Shown here: positions 16,507-23,863 of the stretch, one piece after another | Layout: each line of letters starts with the position of its first letter | Numbering within the stretch: the stretch's first letter is position 1 | NCBI RefSeq assembly: GCF_024213195.1 | Contig: NZ_JANAVF010000007.1 | Location: 400,551-464,550, forward strand | DNA from: Streptomyces sp. TBY4 | Lineage (GTDB): Bacteria; Actinomycetota; Actinomycetes; Streptomycetales; Streptomycetaceae | Length of the DNA stretch: 64,000 nt | Direction: 5' to 3' | Made by a program: the position numbers and the translations under genes | The notes under the pieces: generated by a model | What the model was told of the DNA's origin: nothing | The model's input: only the letters and a program-made list of their open reading frames with translations | Database searches by the model: none

Positions 16507-17699
16507 CGACCACCCGCCTTTCCCGGAAGGCCACCGCGTTGCTGGCCGGTCTGGCCCTCGCCGCCCTCGCCGGCTGCGGAGCGGCCGACAAGGGACCCGC
16601 CGAGGCCCTCGGCACGAAGGGGCCCGCCGCACCCGCCAAGGCCGTGCCGGCCGTACCGGCCGCGCCGCCGGGCCTGGCCGGGATGCCGCCGCTCCTCGAC
16701 CCCAACGACGTCTACGCGGCCGACCGGCCGAACAAACTCTCCCCGGTGGTCAAGGACTTCCCGTCCCGCGTCTACGTGCCGAACACCAACTCCAACACGG
16801 TGTCCGTCATCGACCCGGTCACGTACAAGGTCATCGACACCATCCCCGTCGGCATCCAGCCCCAGCACGTGGTCCCCTCCTGGGACATGAAGACCCTCTG
16901 GGTCAACAACAACCGGGGCCACACGCTCACCCCGATCAACCCGGCCACCGGCGAGGCGGGCAAGCCCGTCGAGGTGCACGACCCGTACAACCTGTACTTC
17001 ACGCCCAACGGCAAGTACGCGGTGGTCATGGCCTCGATGGACAAGGAACTGGTCTTCCGCCACCCGCACACCATGGACCGTGTGAAAACCGTCCCGGTGA
17101 CCTGTTTCGGCGTCAATCACGCGGACTTCTCCGCGGACGGCCGCTACTTCATCGTGAGCTGCGAGTTCTCCGGCGAACTGCTCAAGGTCGACACCGAGAA
17201 GATGGAGGTCATCGGCCAGCAGAAGCTGCCGTTCGAGGGCGCGATGCCGCAGGACGTCAAGGTCTCCCCGGACGGGAAGACCTTCTACGTCGCGGACATG
17301 ATGGCGCACGGCGTGTGGGTGCTCAGCGGCGACAAGTTCGAGACCCCCAAGCTGCTGCCCACAGGAAAGGGCTGCCACGGCCTCTACATCAGCCGCGACT
17401 CCAAGGAGATGTACATCCCCAACCGGGGCGAGGGCACCATCTCGGTGTTCAACTTCCCGCAGAACAAGCTCACCAAGAAGTGGGAGCTGCCCGACGGCGG
17501 AAGCCCCGACATGGGCGGGGTCTCCGCCGACGGCAAGGTGCTGTGGCTCTCGGGCCGCTACAACTCCGAGGTCTACGCGATCGACACGGTCACCGGCAAG
17601 CAGCTCGCCCGGATCCCGGTGGGCGGCGGACCGCACGGCCTCGCCGTCTACCCGCAGCCCGGCCGCTACTCGCTCGGCCACACCGGCATCTTCCGGTAG
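16503..17699 (+). CDS. YncE/YVTN-family beta-propeller lipoprotein
   Basis: A 398-residue secreted lipoprotein (lipobox LAGC near residue 23), a Pro/Ala linker, then about seven beta-propeller blades. Blade signatures include RVYVPNTNSNTVSVID, VSPDGKTFYVAD, MYIPNRGEGTISVF and GGPHGLAV. Proteins of this family bind ligands or partners at the cell surface; no enzyme motif is present. Two cysteines (VTCFG and GKGCHG) may be structural or redox active. The start overlaps the stop of the deacetylase-like gene (ATGA), so both are made together, and both are predicted lipoproteins. That suggests a shared complex on the outer membrane face. Function unknown. Confidence 0.85.
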   Translation: MTTTRLSRKATALLAGLALAALAGCGAADKGPAEALGTKGPAAPAKAVPAVPAAPPGLAGMPPLLDPNDVYAADRPNKLSPVVKDFPSRVYVPNTNSNTVSVIDPVTYKVIDTIPVGIQPQHVVPSWDMKTLWVNNNRGHTLTPINPATGEAGKPVEVHDPYNLYFTPNGKYAVVMASMDKELVFRHPHTMDRVKTVPVTCFGVNHADFSADGRYFIVSCEFSGELLKVDTEKMEVIGQQKLPFEGAMPQDVKVSPDGKTFYVADMMAHGVWVLSGDKFETPKLLPTGKGCHGLYISRDSKEMYIPNRGEGTISVFNFPQNKLTKKWELPDGGSPDMGGVSADGKVLWLSGRYNSEVYAIDTVTGKQLARIPVGGGPHGLAVYPQPGRYSLGHTGIFR

Positions 17700-17703
17700 A
17701 GGG

Positions 17704-17758
17704 GCGCATGCGGGTGTGCCCCGGGGGCTCGCACAGCTCCCGGGGCACGCTCATGCGC
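17704..17758. terminator. Bidirectional stem-loop between convergent genes
   Basis: Nested arms GCGCATG/CATGCGC (outer) and GTGCCCCGGG/CCCGGGGCAC (inner) form a hairpin just after the beta-propeller stop and just before the P450 stop on the other strand. It can terminate both transcripts. Confidence 0.8.
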
Positions 17759-17764
17759 TCACCG

Positions 17765-19015
17765 TCACCAGGCGACGGGGAGCCGCTCCGGGAGGCGCTT
17801 GATGAAGCCGGTCCGCCACACGAGGTTCTCCGCGGGTACGGCGAGACGCAGCTCGGGCAGCCGCTCGACCAGCACCTCCAGGGCGATCTCGGCGTGCGCC
17901 CGGCCCAGCGCGGAGGCCGGGCAGAAGTGCCGGCCGGCGCCGAAGGCCAGGTTGGCGTTGGATCCCTCGCGCTCCAGGTCCAGCTCGTCCGGGTTCTCGA
18001 AGGCCTCCGGGTCGAAGTTGGCCCCCTCCAGCAGGACGAGGACCAGCTCGCCCTCCTTCACCAGCACGTCCCCGACCTGGATGTCCGCCATCGCGATGCG
18101 CGGCAGGCCGTCGCCGACGGACAGGTTCCAGCGCAGCAGCTCGTCGACCGCCTTGCCCATGCGCTCCGGGTGCTTGCGCAGGTACCCGATGAGCTCGGGC
18201 TTCTGCAGCAGCGCCAGGACCGCCAGGGTCAGGAAGGCGGAGGTGGAGACGGCGCCGGCCCCGAAGAGGGAGACGGCTACGGTGGCGAACATGTCGTCGG
18301 TCAGGTGCGCCGACTCCGGGTCCGCCTCCTTCAGCTCGGCGAACTTGCCGAGGAGCCCCGTACGCTCCTCGGCCGGCAGCGCCAGCTGCGCCCGCAGCTG
18401 CTCCTCGAAGTAGCCGACGTCCTTGTACCAGTTGAGCGCGGAGTCGGCGAACGGCTCGCGCGCGGTCATGAAGGCGACGTCCAGCCCCGACATCAGCCGC
18501 CGCCAGTCCTCGAACGGCACGCCCAGCACCTGGCAGTGCATGGCCGCCGAGAAGGGGTCGGCGAACCCGGCCCGCAGGTCGGCGGGCCCCCCTTCGGCGA
18601 CGAGCCCGTCGATGAGCTCGCCGGCCTTGGCGCGCAGCCAGTCCTGCAGGCCCTTCTGGCGCGGGTTGAGCGCCTTCATGACCGCGTTGCGCAGTCCGGC
18701 GCTGTTGATGTTGCCCATGTTGTTGACGACCTCGGGCGGGATCGTCAGCGCGTACTGGCGCGGGACGCCGGCGTTCGCCGTGTCCTTGAGGCTGAAGCGC
18801 TCGTCCTCCAGCACCTGCTTGGCCAGCGCATAGCTGCTCACCAGCCAGGCCGGGTCCCCGGTGAGGGTACGGACCTTCGCGACGGGCGCCTTCTCGCGCA
18901 GCCAGGTGCACTCCTCGGGGAGCACGTCACCGCGCCGCGAGAGCGGGAAGTCGATGAGGGGCTCGGCGGTCCGTCCGGTGGTCACTCCGGTGCCCTCAAG
19001 CTGCTCGACGCTCAT
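17765..19015 (-). CDS. Cytochrome P450, CYP121-like, for cyclodipeptide oxidation
   Basis: A 416-residue P450. The haem ligand is Cys365 in FGAGRHFCPAS, and the ExxR helix is in DELLRWN. The I helix reads FGAGAVSTS, lacking the usual acid-alcohol pair. From memory, this and long stretches (PPEVVNNMGNI, GELVLVLLEGANFDPE, LVWRT, PERLPV) match M. tuberculosis CYP121, which couples the two tyrosine rings of cyclo(Tyr-Tyr) to give mycocyclosin. Residues matching CYP121 F168, W182 and S237 are kept (F182, W196, S257). Those matching Q385 and R386 are Ile405 and Lys406, so the substrate may differ. The ATG at 19015 lies 20 bases inside the synthase gene, with GAAGGG upstream, so the two genes are coupled. 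Confidence 0.93.
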   Translation of the reverse strand: MSVEQLEGTGVTTGRTAEPLIDFPLSRRGDVLPEECTWLREKAPVAKVRTLTGDPAWLVSSYALAKQVLEDERFSLKDTANAGVPRQYALTIPPEVVNNMGNINSAGLRNAVMKALNPRQKGLQDWLRAKAGELIDGLVAEGGPADLRAGFADPFSAAMHCQVLGVPFEDWRRLMSGLDVAFMTAREPFADSALNWYKDVGYFEEQLRAQLALPAEERTGLLGKFAELKEADPESAHLTDDMFATVAVSLFGAGAVSTSAFLTLAVLALLQKPELIGYLRKHPERMGKAVDELLRWNLSVGDGLPRIAMADIQVGDVLVKEGELVLVLLEGANFDPEAFENPDELDLEREGSNANLAFGAGRHFCPASALGRAHAEIALEVLVERLPELRLAVPAENLVWRTGFIKRLPERLPVAW

Positions 19016-19802
19016 CGACGGTCCCTTCGGTTGGTGCGGTGTGCGTGTGCGTGTGCGTGCCCGCGTGGTTCGCGTGGTTCACGTGGTGCGGGTCGGGCTG
19101 GGCCGTTTCGGCCGCCTCGGGCCGCACCACGGCGTATGCCTGGTTCCTCGTCGCGCGCAGTCCCCCACCGCGCGCGAAGAGGACGTCGGTCATCGGCATC
19201 TTGACGTGGTAGGCCGCCACGGAGGACGGCACGTCGAGAATGCTCGGGGTGTCGATGAAGAACGGCAGCTCGGCCGCCATGTAATCGAAACACACCTGCA
19301 ACTGCGCGTCGGTGATGGATTCACCTTCCGGCAACTTGGAGCCGACAAAGTGCAGGGCCATTTCCTCGCAGCCCTTGCGGAATTCGTCATCGGTCTCCAG
19401 GAAATGGAGGACGCGCCGGTGCAGAAGTTGGTAGACGGGGTTCGACTGGAACTCCGAAAGTGCCCTCACTCGGATCTCGGCATGCGGAGGCCCTGATTCC
19501 TCCACGCCTTTGAGAATCCTTCGCCGGACTGCCTTGATTTCCTTCGTCGCACGCTTCTCCGCGTGTTCCCGGGTGTAGCCGAAGGCGGCGAACATCCTGT
19601 CCACGTGGAGGTCTGCGTAGACGAAGTCGACCTGTGCGAAGCGGGTCGTGGCCCATCGGGCGAGGCTGGATATGCGCTCGGAGCTGAAGTAGCTGTTGCC
19701 AGGACTCACTCCGATGAGCACATGGTCGCCGTCTTCCCAGATGTGGTGGCAAGTGCGGGTGAAGGGCAGAACTTCGAATGATGCGTCAGCTGTGATCGTC
19801 AC
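18996..19802 (-). CDS. tRNA-dependent cyclodipeptide synthase (NYH type)
   Basis: A 268-residue enzyme that joins two amino acids taken from aminoacyl-tRNAs into a 2,5-diketopiperazine. Family residues are all present: catalytic Ser33 and Asn36 in GVSPGNSYF, Tyr174 and Glu178 in DYMAAELPF, and Tyr198-His199 in SSVAAYH, which place it in the NYH subfamily with AlbC. From memory, VDFVYADLH, SEFQSN and LFARGGGLRATRNQ resemble M. tuberculosis Rv2275, the cyclo(Tyr-Tyr) synthase. The partner gene is a CYP121-like P450, again as in M. tuberculosis. The C-terminal 30 residues are a His/Asn/Thr-rich tail absent from relatives I know. The GTG start has no good ribosome site. Codon use is less GC-rich than in neighbours. 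Confidence 0.94.
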   Translation of the reverse strand: MTITADASFEVLPFTRTCHHIWEDGDHVLIGVSPGNSYFSSERISSLARWATTRFAQVDFVYADLHVDRMFAAFGYTREHAEKRATKEIKAVRRRILKGVEESGPPHAEIRVRALSEFQSNPVYQLLHRRVLHFLETDDEFRKGCEEMALHFVGSKLPEGESITDAQLQVCFDYMAAELPFFIDTPSILDVPSSVAAYHVKMPMTDVLFARGGGLRATRNQAYAVVRPEAAETAQPDPHHVNHANHAGTHTHTHTAPTEGTVDERRAA

Positions 19803-19819
19803 CTGTGTGATCGCCCTTG

Positions 19820-19864
19820 TTGCCGCTTGTCCCTGGGAGCCCTGCGCTCCCGGTGTGGCGGCAA
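19820..19864 (-). promoter_or_regulatory. Stem-loop just upstream of the cyclodipeptide synthase start
   Basis: TTGCCGC/GCGGCAA (outer, 19820-19826 and 19858-19864) and GGGAGC/GCTCCC (inner, 19835-19840 and 19846-19851) form a 45-base dyad ending 18 bases before the GTG start. In the mRNA it would be a hairpin in the leader and may control translation. Confidence 0.5.
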
Positions 19865-19925
19865 TGTCGCTACGTTATGCGGTGGTGCCGGAGCGTGACA
19901 AGTGGGGGCTTGAATTGTTGGCTGG

Positions 19926-19957
19926 AATTATCGCTTCCGCACTACGGAAGAGTAATT
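19926..19957. promoter_or_regulatory. Extended palindrome in the synthase promoter region
   Basis: CTTCCG at 19934-19939 and CGGAAG at 19945-19950 flank five bases, and AATTA/TAATT extend the symmetry to 32 bases. It lies in an AT-rich stretch between the divergent synthase and EF-hand genes and looks like a dimeric repressor site. Confidence 0.5.
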
Positions 19958-20056
19958 GAATTTCTATCTGCCGCTCGAACGGGACCCGGGGCGTGGGGGT
20001 GCCGCGGCTGCCGCTACCCTGGGCCGGTCAACAAGCACCAAGAAGGGGTGGACCCA

Positions 20057-20269
20057 GTGGCGGACATCGAGAGCGCACGGACGACGTTCGGCAAGTTCGA
20101 CGTGAACGGTGACGGCTTCGTCACGGCCGACGAGTTCCGTTCGGCGATGGCGGAGATGGGCGACCCGTTCGTCACCGGCCCGGTCGCGGAGGCCGTGATC
20201 GCCGCCAAGGACTCGAACGACGACGGCCTGCTGAGCTTCGACGAGTTCTGGGACTCCCTGAACAAGTAA
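20057..20269 (+). CDS. Small EF-hand calcium-binding protein
   Basis: A 70-residue protein with two EF-hand loops. The first is DVNGDGFVTADEF (about residues 15-27) and the second DSNDDGLLSFDEF (about 52-64). Both keep the Asp/Asn/Asp ligands, the central Gly and the final Glu, so calcium binding is likely. Streptomyces have several such one-pair calcium buffers or sensors; none of the family roles can be assigned here. The start is GTG at 20057, preceded by GAAGGGG at about eight bases; longer frames upstream are not supported. The gene is cytosolic (no signal peptide) and is followed at once by a terminator hairpin. Confidence 0.92.
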   Translation: MADIESARTTFGKFDVNGDGFVTADEFRSAMAEMGDPFVTGPVAEAVIAAKDSNDDGLLSFDEFWDSLNK

Positions 20270-20282
20270 GCCCCCGCGCGAC

Positions 20283-20307
20283 CCCCCGGCCCCTGCCGGG
20301 CCGGGGG
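20283..20307. terminator. Bidirectional terminator hairpin
   Basis: A 10-bp GC stem (CCCCCGGCCC with GGGCCGGGGG) and a five-base loop lie between the convergent EF-hand and PadR genes. Confidence 0.85.
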
Positions 20308-20313
20308 TGCGCG

Positions 20314-20868
20314 TCAGGCCTGCCGCGGCCCGGCGGCCATGCCCTCCACCTCGGCGAGGGCCTCCTCCAGCCAGCGCAGCCAGAACGTCTCCAGCCCGGT
20401 TCCCGCGTGCAGCACGACGCGCCGCAGCCGGTCCTCGTCGGAGTCCCGCCCGGCCGGGAAGTCCTTCGCCTCGATGGCCTCGTACACGGCCAACTGGGCC
20501 CGGTGCAGCTCAAGATGGCGCCGCAGCTCCGCGGCCAGCCCCTCCGGCCCCACCACCGCGGCCGCCCGGATCCGCAGCAGCAGCGGATCCCGCACCGGCT
20601 TGGGATCCTGCCGCTCCCCGACCCACCGCGCCAGCTCCCCGCTCCCGGCGGGCAGCACCTCGTACTCCTTCTTCTGCCCCCGCACGGGCCCCTCGCTGGG
20701 CAGCGCCCGGATCAGCCCGGCATCCTCCAGCCGGCCGAGCTCCCGGTAGATCTGCTGATGCGTCGCGGACCAGAAGTACCCGATCGACTTGTCGAACCGC
20801 CGCGTCAGCTCCAGCCCCGACGAGGGCTTCTCGAGCAGAGCGGTGAGGATGGCATGCGGCAGCGACAT
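20314..20868 (-). CDS. PadR-family transcriptional regulator
   Basis: A 184-residue repressor of the PadR/Vir-type class. The N-terminal winged helix is typical (MSLPHAILTALLEKPSSGLELTRR in short pieces: LPHAIL, SSGLEL, then IYRELGRLEDAGLI for the recognition helix and wing). An alpha-helical C-terminal dimer domain with WLEEAL follows. PadR proteins usually sense small phenolic or lipophilic compounds and repress nearby exporters. The start lies 36 bases after the stop of the cbiO-like gene on the same strand, so it may be transcribed from the cobalt-transport operon or from its own weak promoter. No target site was identified. Confidence 0.9.
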   Translation of the reverse strand: MSLPHAILTALLEKPSSGLELTRRFDKSIGYFWSATHQQIYRELGRLEDAGLIRALPSEGPVRGQKKEYEVLPAGSGELARWVGERQDPKPVRDPLLLRIRAAAVVGPEGLAAELRRHLELHRAQLAVYEAIEAKDFPAGRDSDEDRLRRVVLHAGTGLETFWLRWLEEALAEVEGMAAGPRQA

Positions 20869-20904
20869 GCGGCCATCCTAGATTTGCGGCAGACCGGGCA
20901 CGAT

Positions 20905-21738
20905 CTACTGCCAGGTGGCCAGTGCCTCCGGATTGCGGGGGCCGGGGGCGTCCGCCGCCAGGAGGCCGTGGGCCCGTAGCAGTGCGGTCACCGCGGGGGA
21001 CCAGGCCGGGCGGAGGCCTGCCGAGGTCAGGAGGTCCGGGTCCGAGAGGAGGGGTTCGGCCGGGCCGAAGCGGATGCCCGCCGGGGTCAGGACCGCGGCG
21101 TCGTCCGCCCAGCGGACCGCCAGGTCCACGTCGTGGGTGGCCATGACCACCGTCGTGCCGGAGGCGCGCAGGCCCGCGAGGACGTCCAGGAGCCGTTCCT
21201 GGCCGTCCGGGTCCAGGCCGGCCGTCGGCTCGTCCAGGATCAGCACCCGCGGAGCCATCGCCACCGCCCCTGCGATCGCCGCGCGCTTGCGCTGGCCGTA
21301 GGAGAGCAGATGGGTCGGGCGGTCCCGGAGCGCGGTGATGTCCAGGGCCGCCAGGGCCGCGTCCACGCGGGCGCGGACCTCCGGGGCGGGGAGGCCCAGG
21401 TTCATCGGGCCGAAGGAGACGTCCTGTTCGACGGAGGCCGCGAACAGCTGGTCGTCCGGGTCCTGCACCACCAGCTGGACGGACGTGCGCAGCCGGGTCA
21501 GCCCGGCCCGGTCGTACGAGACCTCCGTGCCGTCCAGCCGCAGCGAGCCCGCGCCGGGCCGCAGGCCGCCGCTGAGCAGCCGCATCAGCGTGGTCTTGCC
21601 GCTGCCGTTGCGGCCCAGCAGGGCCAGCGCCCGGCCCGGCGCGATGGCGAAGTCGACGCCGGTCAGGACGGCCGGGCCGTCCTCGTAGGCGTAGCCCGCG
21701 CCGGACAGTTCCACCACCGGGTTCGGCGTCGGGTTCAC
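20905..21738 (-). CDS. cbiO: Cobalt ECF transporter ATPase (CbiO)
   Basis: A 277-residue ABC ATPase that powers the cobalt energy-coupling-factor transporter. Walker A is LGRNGSGKTT, the Q loop is QLVVQDPDDQLF, the signature is LSYGQ (Tyr in place of the first Gly of LSGGQ, common in CbiO), Walker B is VLILDEPTAGLD and the switch His is in ATHDVD. The GTG start at 21738 overlaps the cbiQ stop by GTGA, which fixes it although the frame is open to 22386. It is the last core gene of the cbiMNQO operon, controlled by the cobalamin riboswitch at 23570-23740. Confidence 0.93.
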   Translation of the reverse strand: MNPTPNPVVELSGAGYAYEDGPAVLTGVDFAIAPGRALALLGRNGSGKTTLMRLLSGGLRPGAGSLRLDGTEVSYDRAGLTRLRTSVQLVVQDPDDQLFAASVEQDVSFGPMNLGLPAPEVRARVDAALAALDITALRDRPTHLLSYGQRKRAAIAGAVAMAPRVLILDEPTAGLDPDGQERLLDVLAGLRASGTTVVMATHDVDLAVRWADDAAVLTPAGIRFGPAEPLLSDPDLLTSAGLRPAWSPAVTALLRAHGLLAADAPGPRNPEALATWQ

Positions 21739-22484
21739 AGGACGAGCCCCTTCAGGGTGAGGGTCAGGGTGATCAGGGACGCCAGCAGGGCCGCGGTGGC
21801 CGTCAGGAAGCGCCACGACAGGGTCGCCTCCGGTACGAGGACCCGCAGCGCGCCGTCGTAGCCGCGGCCGGCCAGGCCCGCCTGGAGCTTGGCCGCGCGG
21901 TCGAAGGCCCGTACGAAGGAGGTGGCGGCGAGCCCGGCCAGGGATCGCCACACCGCCGCCCGGCCCGTGTGCCCGAGCCGGGCCGCCTGGGCCCGGCGGA
22001 CCTGGGTCAGGGAGTCGAGGAGCAGGAAGCCGATCCGGTACATGACCAGGGCCACGTCCACCACCGGGGCCGGCACCCCGGCCCGGACCAGCCGGGGCAG
22101 GACGTCGGAGACCGGGGTGGTGAAGGCGAACAGCAGCAGCCCGAGCGAGGCCGCGGAGGTGCGCAGCAGCAGTTCGGCGGCGGTCCGGGGGCCTTCGGGG
22201 GCCAGGGAGACCGGCCCCGCCGGGCCGCCGACCGCGAAGAGCAGCGGCAGCGCCCCGGTGAAGCAGAAGCCGAGCGGGATCCGGAAGGCCCGCCAGAGCT
22301 GTCGGCCGGCCACCCCGGCCGGGCCGAGCAGCACGGCGAGGGTGGCGGCGGCCACCAGGGGCCCGCCCGGCCAGGGCGGCAGGCACACGGCGGTGACCGT
22401 CAGCCCGATCCCGAGCAGGGCCTTCTCCAGCGGGTGGCGGCCGCGCCAGCGACTGCTGTGCGCGGCCACGTCGATCGGCAGCAC
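21735..22484 (-). CDS. cbiQ: Cobalt ECF transporter membrane component (CbiQ)
   Basis: A 249-residue T component with four to five hydrophobic helices and the coupling-helix signatures with Ala-Arg-Gly/Gly-Arg-Gly core: RAQAARLGH and KLQAGLAGRGYDG. These arginine motifs transmit ATPase movements to the CbiM substrate unit. The GTG start is three bases after the cbiN stop and the gene overlaps cbiO by four bases. The neighbouring cbiM and cbiN and the upstream B12 riboswitch support cobalt as the substrate. Confidence 0.92.
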   Translation of the reverse strand: MLPIDVAAHSSRWRGRHPLEKALLGIGLTVTAVCLPPWPGGPLVAAATLAVLLGPAGVAGRQLWRAFRIPLGFCFTGALPLLFAVGGPAGPVSLAPEGPRTAAELLLRTSAASLGLLLFAFTTPVSDVLPRLVRAGVPAPVVDVALVMYRIGFLLLDSLTQVRRAQAARLGHTGRAAVWRSLAGLAATSFVRAFDRAAKLQAGLAGRGYDGALRVLVPEATLSWRFLTATAALLASLITLTLTLKGLVL

Positions 22485-22487
22485 CGC

Positions 22488-22835
22488 CTAGGCCTCCGGG
22501 GCGGTGGCGGCAGCGGCGGCGGCCGCTCCTTGGCGGCGGCCCTTGCGGACGCCGAAGTAGTACGCGAGCACGCCCGCTCCCAGGGCCGCCTGCAGGGCGA
22601 ACAGCGCGGACTCGATCTCGCCGGAGGGGGGTTCGTACAGGGGGGAGAACCAGGGTTCGTAGTCCGGCTTCAGCTCGGTGATCGCCGCCTCCGCCTGCGC
22701 GTCGGCGCCGGCGAAGGGCTCCTCCTTGCCCTCGCCCAGCCCCAGGGCGAGCGGCAGGACGGCGAGCGCCGCGACCAGGAGCAGCAGCAGGGCGTTGATC
22801 TTGGTGTTCTTCGACATACCAGACATTCCGCTCAT
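22488..22835 (-). CDS. cbiN: Cobalt transport accessory protein (CbiN)
   Basis: A 115-residue protein with two transmembrane helices, near residues 15-35 and 80-100, and an extracellular loop with the CbiN signature FAGADAQAEAAI and PDYEPWFSPL. It works with CbiM in loading cobalt. The start overlaps the cbiM stop (ATGA); two further in-frame ATGs at 22826 and 22817 make a short repeated MSG leader, so the exact start is uncertain by six residues. Confidence 0.9.
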   Translation of the reverse strand: MSGMSGMSKNTKINALLLLLVAALAVLPLALGLGEGKEEPFAGADAQAEAAITELKPDYEPWFSPLYEPPSGEIESALFALQAALGAGVLAYYFGVRKGRRQGAAAAAAATAPEA

Positions 22836-23530
22836 CAGGCCGCCGCCTTCTCTCCGGTACGGGGGGCCGTCAGCTTCGCGACGCCCAGCCGGATCAGGTC
22901 CGACTTGCTCGACGCCATCAGCAGCCGCATCACCAGGACGGTCAGCAGTCCCTCGCTCACGGCCAGCGGGATCTGGGTGACCGCGAAGATCCCCCCGAAC
23001 TTCGCGAGCGCGCCCATGAATCCGGAGGCCGGGTCGGGGAAGGCCATGGCGAGCTGCAGGCTGGTGACGCAGTAGGTGACCAGGTCGGCGAAGAAGGCGC
23101 CGAAGAACACGGTGACCATCAGCGGGAGTCCGGACTTCCGCAGCAGGCGGTAGACGGCGTAGCCCGCCCACGGGCCGGCGATGGCCATGGAGAAGACGTT
23201 GGCGCCGAGGGTGGTGAGCCCGCCGTGCGCCAGCAGCAGGGCCTGGAACAGGAGGGTGATCGTGCCCAGCACCGCCATGATCGGTGGCCGGAACAGGATC
23301 GCCCCGAGCCCCGTCCCCGTGGGGTGCGAGCAACTGCCCGTCACGGAGGGGATCTTCAGGGCGGACAGGACGAAAGTGAACGCTCCGGACGCACCGAGCA
23401 GCAGGGTGCTCTCCGGGTTGGCCTTCACCTCGCGGGTGAGCGAGCGGACGCCGTGGACGACGAAGGGGGCGGACACGGCGCCCCAGGCGACCGCGTGCAA
23501 AGGGGGCAGGAACCCCTCGGCTATATGCAT
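22835..23530 (-). CDS. cbiM: Cobalt ECF transporter substrate-specific component (CbiM)
   Basis: A 231-residue membrane protein beginning MHIAEGFLPP. In CbiM/NikM proteins the N-terminal Met-His forms part of the metal site, so the start at 23530 is firm despite a longer open frame. Further family features are SCSHPTGTG and six to seven helices. It binds cobalt for the ATPase (CbiO) and coupling protein (CbiQ) encoded downstream. It is the first gene after the cobalamin riboswitch, so uptake should shut off when B12 is plentiful. Confidence 0.94.
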   Translation of the reverse strand: MHIAEGFLPPLHAVAWGAVSAPFVVHGVRSLTREVKANPESTLLLGASGAFTFVLSALKIPSVTGSCSHPTGTGLGAILFRPPIMAVLGTITLLFQALLLAHGGLTTLGANVFSMAIAGPWAGYAVYRLLRKSGLPLMVTVFFGAFFADLVTYCVTSLQLAMAFPDPASGFMGALAKFGGIFAVTQIPLAVSEGLLTVLVMRLLMASSKSDLIRLGVAKLTAPRTGEKAAA

Positions 23531-23569
23531 GAGTAGGGAGACCTCTCCAGCACCTCGTGGATGGACAAC

Positions 23570-23740
23570 GCGCCCCGGCCGGTCTCCTGGCTCACGGGTT
23601 GACGTCCATGCTCCGCCTTCCCGGGCAGCGCGGAACCTCCCGCGCAGCCCAGTGGCTTTCCCGCAGGAGTGGAGCCGGACTTCCCGATCACAGTGGCGAG
23701 GGCCGCACCGGTTTCCCACCGGTTTCCCGAACACCAAGGC
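23570..23740 (-). ncRNA. Cobalamin riboswitch
   Basis: Read on the minus strand, the region contains the B12 box GAGCCAGGAGACCGGCC (23577-23593) and the conserved AAAGCCACTGGG core, with a G-rich GCGGGAAGG-type segment between. Both fit the adenosylcobalamin aptamer. It ends about 40 bases before the cbiM start and very probably represses the operon when cobalamin is bound. A possible -10 (TAGGGT) lies just upstream near 23750. Confidence 0.93.
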
Positions 23741-23863
23741 CCGATGACCCTAGTCGGCCGCACGGACCGGTAACAACCCGGCCCCTCTGCGCACCCGGGC
23801 GGGCGCGGCCCGGACGGGTGCGGTCCGGTGGCGGGCGGGCCGGAGCCCCGTGAGGCTGGGCGG

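Noticed and set aside
17765..20269. A larger biosynthetic cluster around the cyclodipeptide synthase (prenyltransferase, methyltransferase, NRPS)
   Set aside because: The flanking genes are a beta-propeller lipoprotein, an EF-hand protein and a PadR regulator; none looks like a tailoring enzyme.
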